Below, piece after piece: positions 61,584 to 64,000 of a stretch of 64,000 nt of DNA. Location: the NCBI RefSeq assembly GCF_046845755.1, contig NZ_CP177357.1, positions 1,860,001 through 1,924,000 of the forward strand, written 5' to 3'. Position 1 is the first letter of the stretch, and each line of letters starts with the position of its first letter. The position numbers and the translations under genes are program-made. This DNA is from Rubrivirga sp046845755 (GTDB lineage: Bacteria; Bacteroidota; Rhodothermia; Rhodothermales; Rubricoccaceae). Under the pieces are notes generated by a model, which made no database searches, was not told the DNA's origin, and saw only the letters and a program-made list of their open reading frames with translations.

Positions 61584-63086
61584 CTACCCCGCCAGCGCCG
61601 CCTTCTGCCCGTCGGCCTCAGCCGCCGCCCGCCGCAGGCGCCGCACGACGGCGTCGCGCCCGATGAGGACCAGCGTCTCGAACAGCCCGGCCCCGACCGA
61701 CGTGCCCGTCGCCGCCAGCCGCACGGGATGCACGATCCGCCCGAAGCCGGCGCCCTCGTCCTCGGCCAGCTGGCGCATCGCCGCCTCCGTGCTCTCGACC
61801 GTGAACGCGTCGGCCGCCGCCAGCCGGTCGGCGTACGTTGCCACGAGCGCCGCGCTGTCCTCCTTCCACCGCTTTTTGAGCCCGCCGGCGTCGTACGTCT
61901 CGGGGTCCCGGAACAGGTAGGTCGCCTCCGCCAGGTCCGACGCCTTCGCCAGCCGCTCGCGCAGCAGGTCGGCCGCCGCGACGAGGGCCGCCTCGTCGAC
62001 CGGCCCGACCGCCGCCTCGACGGCCGGCCGCGCCCGCCCGGCGATCTCGGCCGGCGACAGCATCCTCAAGTGCTGGCCGTTGAACCAATCCAGCTTGTCG
62101 ATCGAGAACTGGACGCCGCTCCGCCCGATCCGCGCCACGTCGAACGCCTGCGCCAGCCCGGCGAGGTCGAACAGCTCGCGGTCGTCGCCGGGGTTCCAGC
62201 CCAGGAGGGCCAGGAAGTTGACGACGGCCTCGGGCTCGTAGCCCGCGTCGCGGTACTGCGAGACCGAGACCGGAATCCCCAGCCGGTCCGCCGAGCGCTT
62301 CGACAGCTTTCCGCCCGTGGGCGAGAGGATCAGCGGGAGGTGCGCCAGCCGGGGCGCCTCCCAGCCCAGCGCCCGGTACATCAGCAGGTGCTTCGGGACG
62401 GACGACAGCCACTCCTCGCCCCGGATCACGTCCGTGATCCCCATCGCGTGGTCGTCGACGACGTTCGCCAGGTGGTACGTCGGCATCCCGTCGCTCTTGA
62501 CGAGCACCTGGTCGTCCACCTCGGCCGTGTCGAAGGCGACCTCGCCGCGGACGGCGTCCTCGAACGTGATCGTCTCGCCCTCGGGCACCCGCAGCCGCAC
62601 AACGTGCTCGTCGCCCGCCGCCAGCCGCCGCGCTACGTCGTCCGCGTCGAGCGTCAGCGAGTTGACCATCTCTCCTCGCGTCGCGAGGTCGTACCGGGGG
62701 CTCGGGTTCGCGTCCGAGCGGTGGCGCGCCTTCATGGCCTCGATCTCGTCCGGCGTGTCGAAGGCGACGTAGGCGTGCCCGCCGTCGAGCAGCCGCTGCG
62801 CGGCCTCATCGTACAGCGCGCGGCGCTCCGACTGCCGGTACGGCCCGGCGTCGCCGCCCTGCGTCGGCCCCTCGTCGACGGTCAGGCCGGCCCATGCGAG
62901 CCCGTCCAGAATGTCCTGCTCGGCCTCGGGCACGAAGCGGGAGCGGTCGGTGTCCTCGATGCGGAGCACGAACGTGCCGCCGGTCTGCCGCGCGAGCAGC
63001 CAGTTGTAGAGCGCCGTGCGGAGCCCGCCGATGTGGAGCAGGCCGGTGGGCGAGGGGGCGAAACGGACGCGGACGGGGGCGGACAT
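61584..63086 (-). CDS. gltX: Glutamyl-tRNA synthetase
   Basis: Charges tRNA-Glu. A 500-residue class I enzyme: RFAPSPTGLLHIGGL (8-22), VLRIEDTDRSRF and the KMSKS-type loop GGKLSKRSAD, then the helical anticodon domain. Length and motifs are standard. Because glnS is present, GltX is expected to be discriminating, with no need for GatCAB-based Gln-tRNA formation. ATG 63086 is the conserved start. Confidence 0.97.
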   Translation of the reverse strand: MSAPVRVRFAPSPTGLLHIGGLRTALYNWLLARQTGGTFVLRIEDTDRSRFVPEAEQDILDGLAWAGLTVDEGPTQGGDAGPYRQSERRALYDEAAQRLLDGGHAYVAFDTPDEIEAMKARHRSDANPSPRYDLATRGEMVNSLTLDADDVARRLAAGDEHVVRLRVPEGETITFEDAVRGEVAFDTAEVDDQVLVKSDGMPTYHLANVVDDHAMGITDVIRGEEWLSSVPKHLLMYRALGWEAPRLAHLPLILSPTGGKLSKRSADRLGIPVSVSQYRDAGYEPEAVVNFLALLGWNPGDDRELFDLAGLAQAFDVARIGRSGVQFSIDKLDWFNGQHLRMLSPAEIAGRARPAVEAAVGPVDEAALVAAADLLRERLAKASDLAEATYLFRDPETYDAGGLKKRWKEDSAALVATYADRLAAADAFTVESTEAAMRQLAEDEGAGFGRIVHPVRLAATGTSVGAGLFETLVLIGRDAVVRRLRRAAAEADGQKAALAG

Positions 63087-63225
63087 GCGGGCGGGGAGAT
63101 CGGACCGCCAACGTACCCGCATCCCCCCCGGGGGCCGCTGTTAGAGGTTTGGGAATACCTCCGCCAAGGGCCTACCCATGGGGTACCTCGACGGTCCGCC
63201 CCCCGCTCGCGCAAGCCCCTCTGCT

Positions 63226-63246
63226 CGTTCCTCATTCCTCGTCCCC
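63226..63246. repeat. Three 7-bp units (CRTTCCT family)
   Basis: CGTTCCT, CATTCCT and CGTCCCC in register, the reverse complement of the RGGAAYG units at 33291-33318. Located between gltX and the anti-sigma gene. Confidence 0.7.
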
Positions 63247-63268
63247 CTTTCCCGCGAGCGCCAGCGAG

Positions 63269-63745
63269 CTACTCCCGCTCGGCCTCGACGGTCACGCCCG
63301 GGTCGATCACGTACAGCGTCCCGTCCGACAGGACCGCTTCCACGACGCGGTCCGGCGCCTCGGCGACGGCCGGCGACGGCGACAGCACGGTCCCGATCGC
63401 GACGGCCAGCCCGGCGACCGCCAGCAACGCGCCGACAGAGACGCGGCGGCGCAACGCCCCCCCGAGGGGCGCGCGTTCGGCGGCCCGGTCCGGCGCGCGC
63501 CGCGACTGCCGCCGCATCTGGTCGAGCCGCGCGAACAGCGCCGTGTCGGCCGTCGCCGGCACCGCGAGCGGCTCCTGGCGCGCCGCCAGCCGGAACGCCA
63601 GCAGGGCGTCGAACTGGGCCCGGCACCCGGCGCAGGCGGCGAGGTGCGAGAACAGCGCGGGCTGCAGCGCCCGGTCGAGCTCGCCGTCGACGTACTCGTT
63701 GAGCAGCATCTCGGCGTCGTCGGAGCAGGGGATCGCAACGGTCAT
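63269..63745 (-). CDS. Zinc-finger anti-sigma factor
   Basis: A 158-residue membrane-spanning anti-sigma: N-terminal ZAS/zf-HC2 motif with His34, Cys38 and Cys41 in LFSHLAACAGC, a linker, one helix (about 105-125: GALLAVAGLAVAIGTVLSP) and a periplasmic tail. It would hold the adjacent ECF sigma factor. ATG 63745 is used; GTG 63748 overlaps the sigma stop (GTGA), so coupling is certain either way. Confidence 0.88.
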   Translation of the reverse strand: MTVAIPCSDDAEMLLNEYVDGELDRALQPALFSHLAACAGCRAQFDALLAFRLAARQEPLAVPATADTALFARLDQMRRQSRRAPDRAAERAPLGGALRRRVSVGALLAVAGLAVAIGTVLSPSPAVAEAPDRVVEAVLSDGTLYVIDPGVTVEAERE

Positions 63746-64000
63746 CACGAGAGGGAGGCTGTGGGGACGGGGGCCGCCGCGGGTCCCGGCGCCTCCCCGC
63801 CGGCGCGGGGCAGGCTGTCGGGGTGGAGGAGCGGGCGGAGCGTCGCGCCGATCTCGCGCCGCGCCTTGAACAGGCGGCTCTTGACGGCCGACACGGTCGA
63901 CTTGGTGACCGCCGCGATCTCGGCGTAGCTCAGGTTCTGGTACTCGCGGAGCACGACGACCTCGCGGTACGACGGCGACAGGCCCTCGAGCGTGCGCGAG
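63745..64000 (-). CDS. ECF sigma factor (partial, C-terminal part)
   Basis: The C-terminal region of an RpoE-type sigma factor, running off the right edge. Region 4 is clear: TLEGLSPSYREVVVLREYQ, then LSYAEIAAVTKSTVSAVKSR and FKARREIG. A Pro/Ala-rich tail of about 30 residues follows. Paired with the downstream zinc-finger anti-sigma; stimulus unknown. Confidence 0.9.
   Translation of the reverse strand, partial: SRTLEGLSPSYREVVVLREYQNLSYAEIAAVTKSTVSAVKSRLFKARREIGATLRPLLHPDSLPRAGGEAPGPAAAPVPTASLS

Overview
The window is GC-rich, gene-dense bacterial chromosome. Several traits point to Rhodothermota, family Rubricoccaceae (Rubrivirga/Rubricoccus-like). A secreted protease carries a type IX secretion C-terminal domain. 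Start codons lack Shine-Dalgarno sites and follow CU-rich leaders. A TAGCTTGC motif resembling the Bacteroidota -7 element lies just upstream of several genes. GlnRS carries a YqeY-like tail, and an LptA/B/C outer-membrane export block is present. The genus assignment is inference; no rRNA marker is present.

Layout. 0.07-5.1 kb: ndk, a convergent panC-panD operon, fumC and a flippase-like membrane protein. 5.2-9.7 kb: small membrane and DUF2007 proteins, an exact 12 x 21-bp repeat, an aldehyde dehydrogenase, a degenerate M23 protein and a thioredoxin-fold protein. 9.7-12.5 kb: a two-gene glycosidase operon (GH39, glycoamylase/GH144-like). 12.6-19.2 kb: a Crp/Fnr regulator, an accessory stretch with a clear pseudogene, then a three-gene hydrolase/SDR operon. 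19.3-26.9 kb: a six-gene minus-strand surface-polysaccharide operon. 27.1-31.6 kb: a cold-shock protein with terminator, the T9SS protease, an iodotyrosine-deiodinase-like flavoprotein and a lipoprotein. 31.7-45.2 kb: housekeeping genes (asnS, rpsF-rpsR-rplI, prfA, glmS, DAHP synthase), an HD/HDAC pair, a DsbD-alpha/M28 pair and tandem paralogous lipoproteins. 45.2-48.5 kb: lptC-lptA-lptB. 48.7-50.9 kb: a STAS / HATPase / RR-SpoIIE partner-switching operon. 51.3-53.6 kb: a VOC lipoprotein, a subclass B1 metallo-beta-lactamase lipoprotein, a DUF2007 zinc-ribbon protein and a GNAT. 53.8-56.1 kb: glnS.

56.1-57.7 kb is the most unusual part. Three short same-direction genes are each followed by a 114-129 bp attC-like site. 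These sites have complementary R''/R' ends, covarying stems and three extrahelical bases at fixed positions. This looks like a small integron cassette array with no integrase in view (a CALIN). It is followed by a PL7 alginate lyase lipoprotein, a subclass B3 metallo-beta-lactamase with Glu in place of the first zinc His, a DUF4188 protein, gltX, and an anti-sigma/sigma pair that runs off the right edge.

A second recurrent feature is a set of degenerate tandem repeats with 7-bp units at six intergenic or gene-edge loci, plus one 8-bp array. Gene starts were moved inside longer open frames where domain starts, overlaps or signal peptides required it. No tRNA, rRNA, IS element or CRISPR array was recognised.
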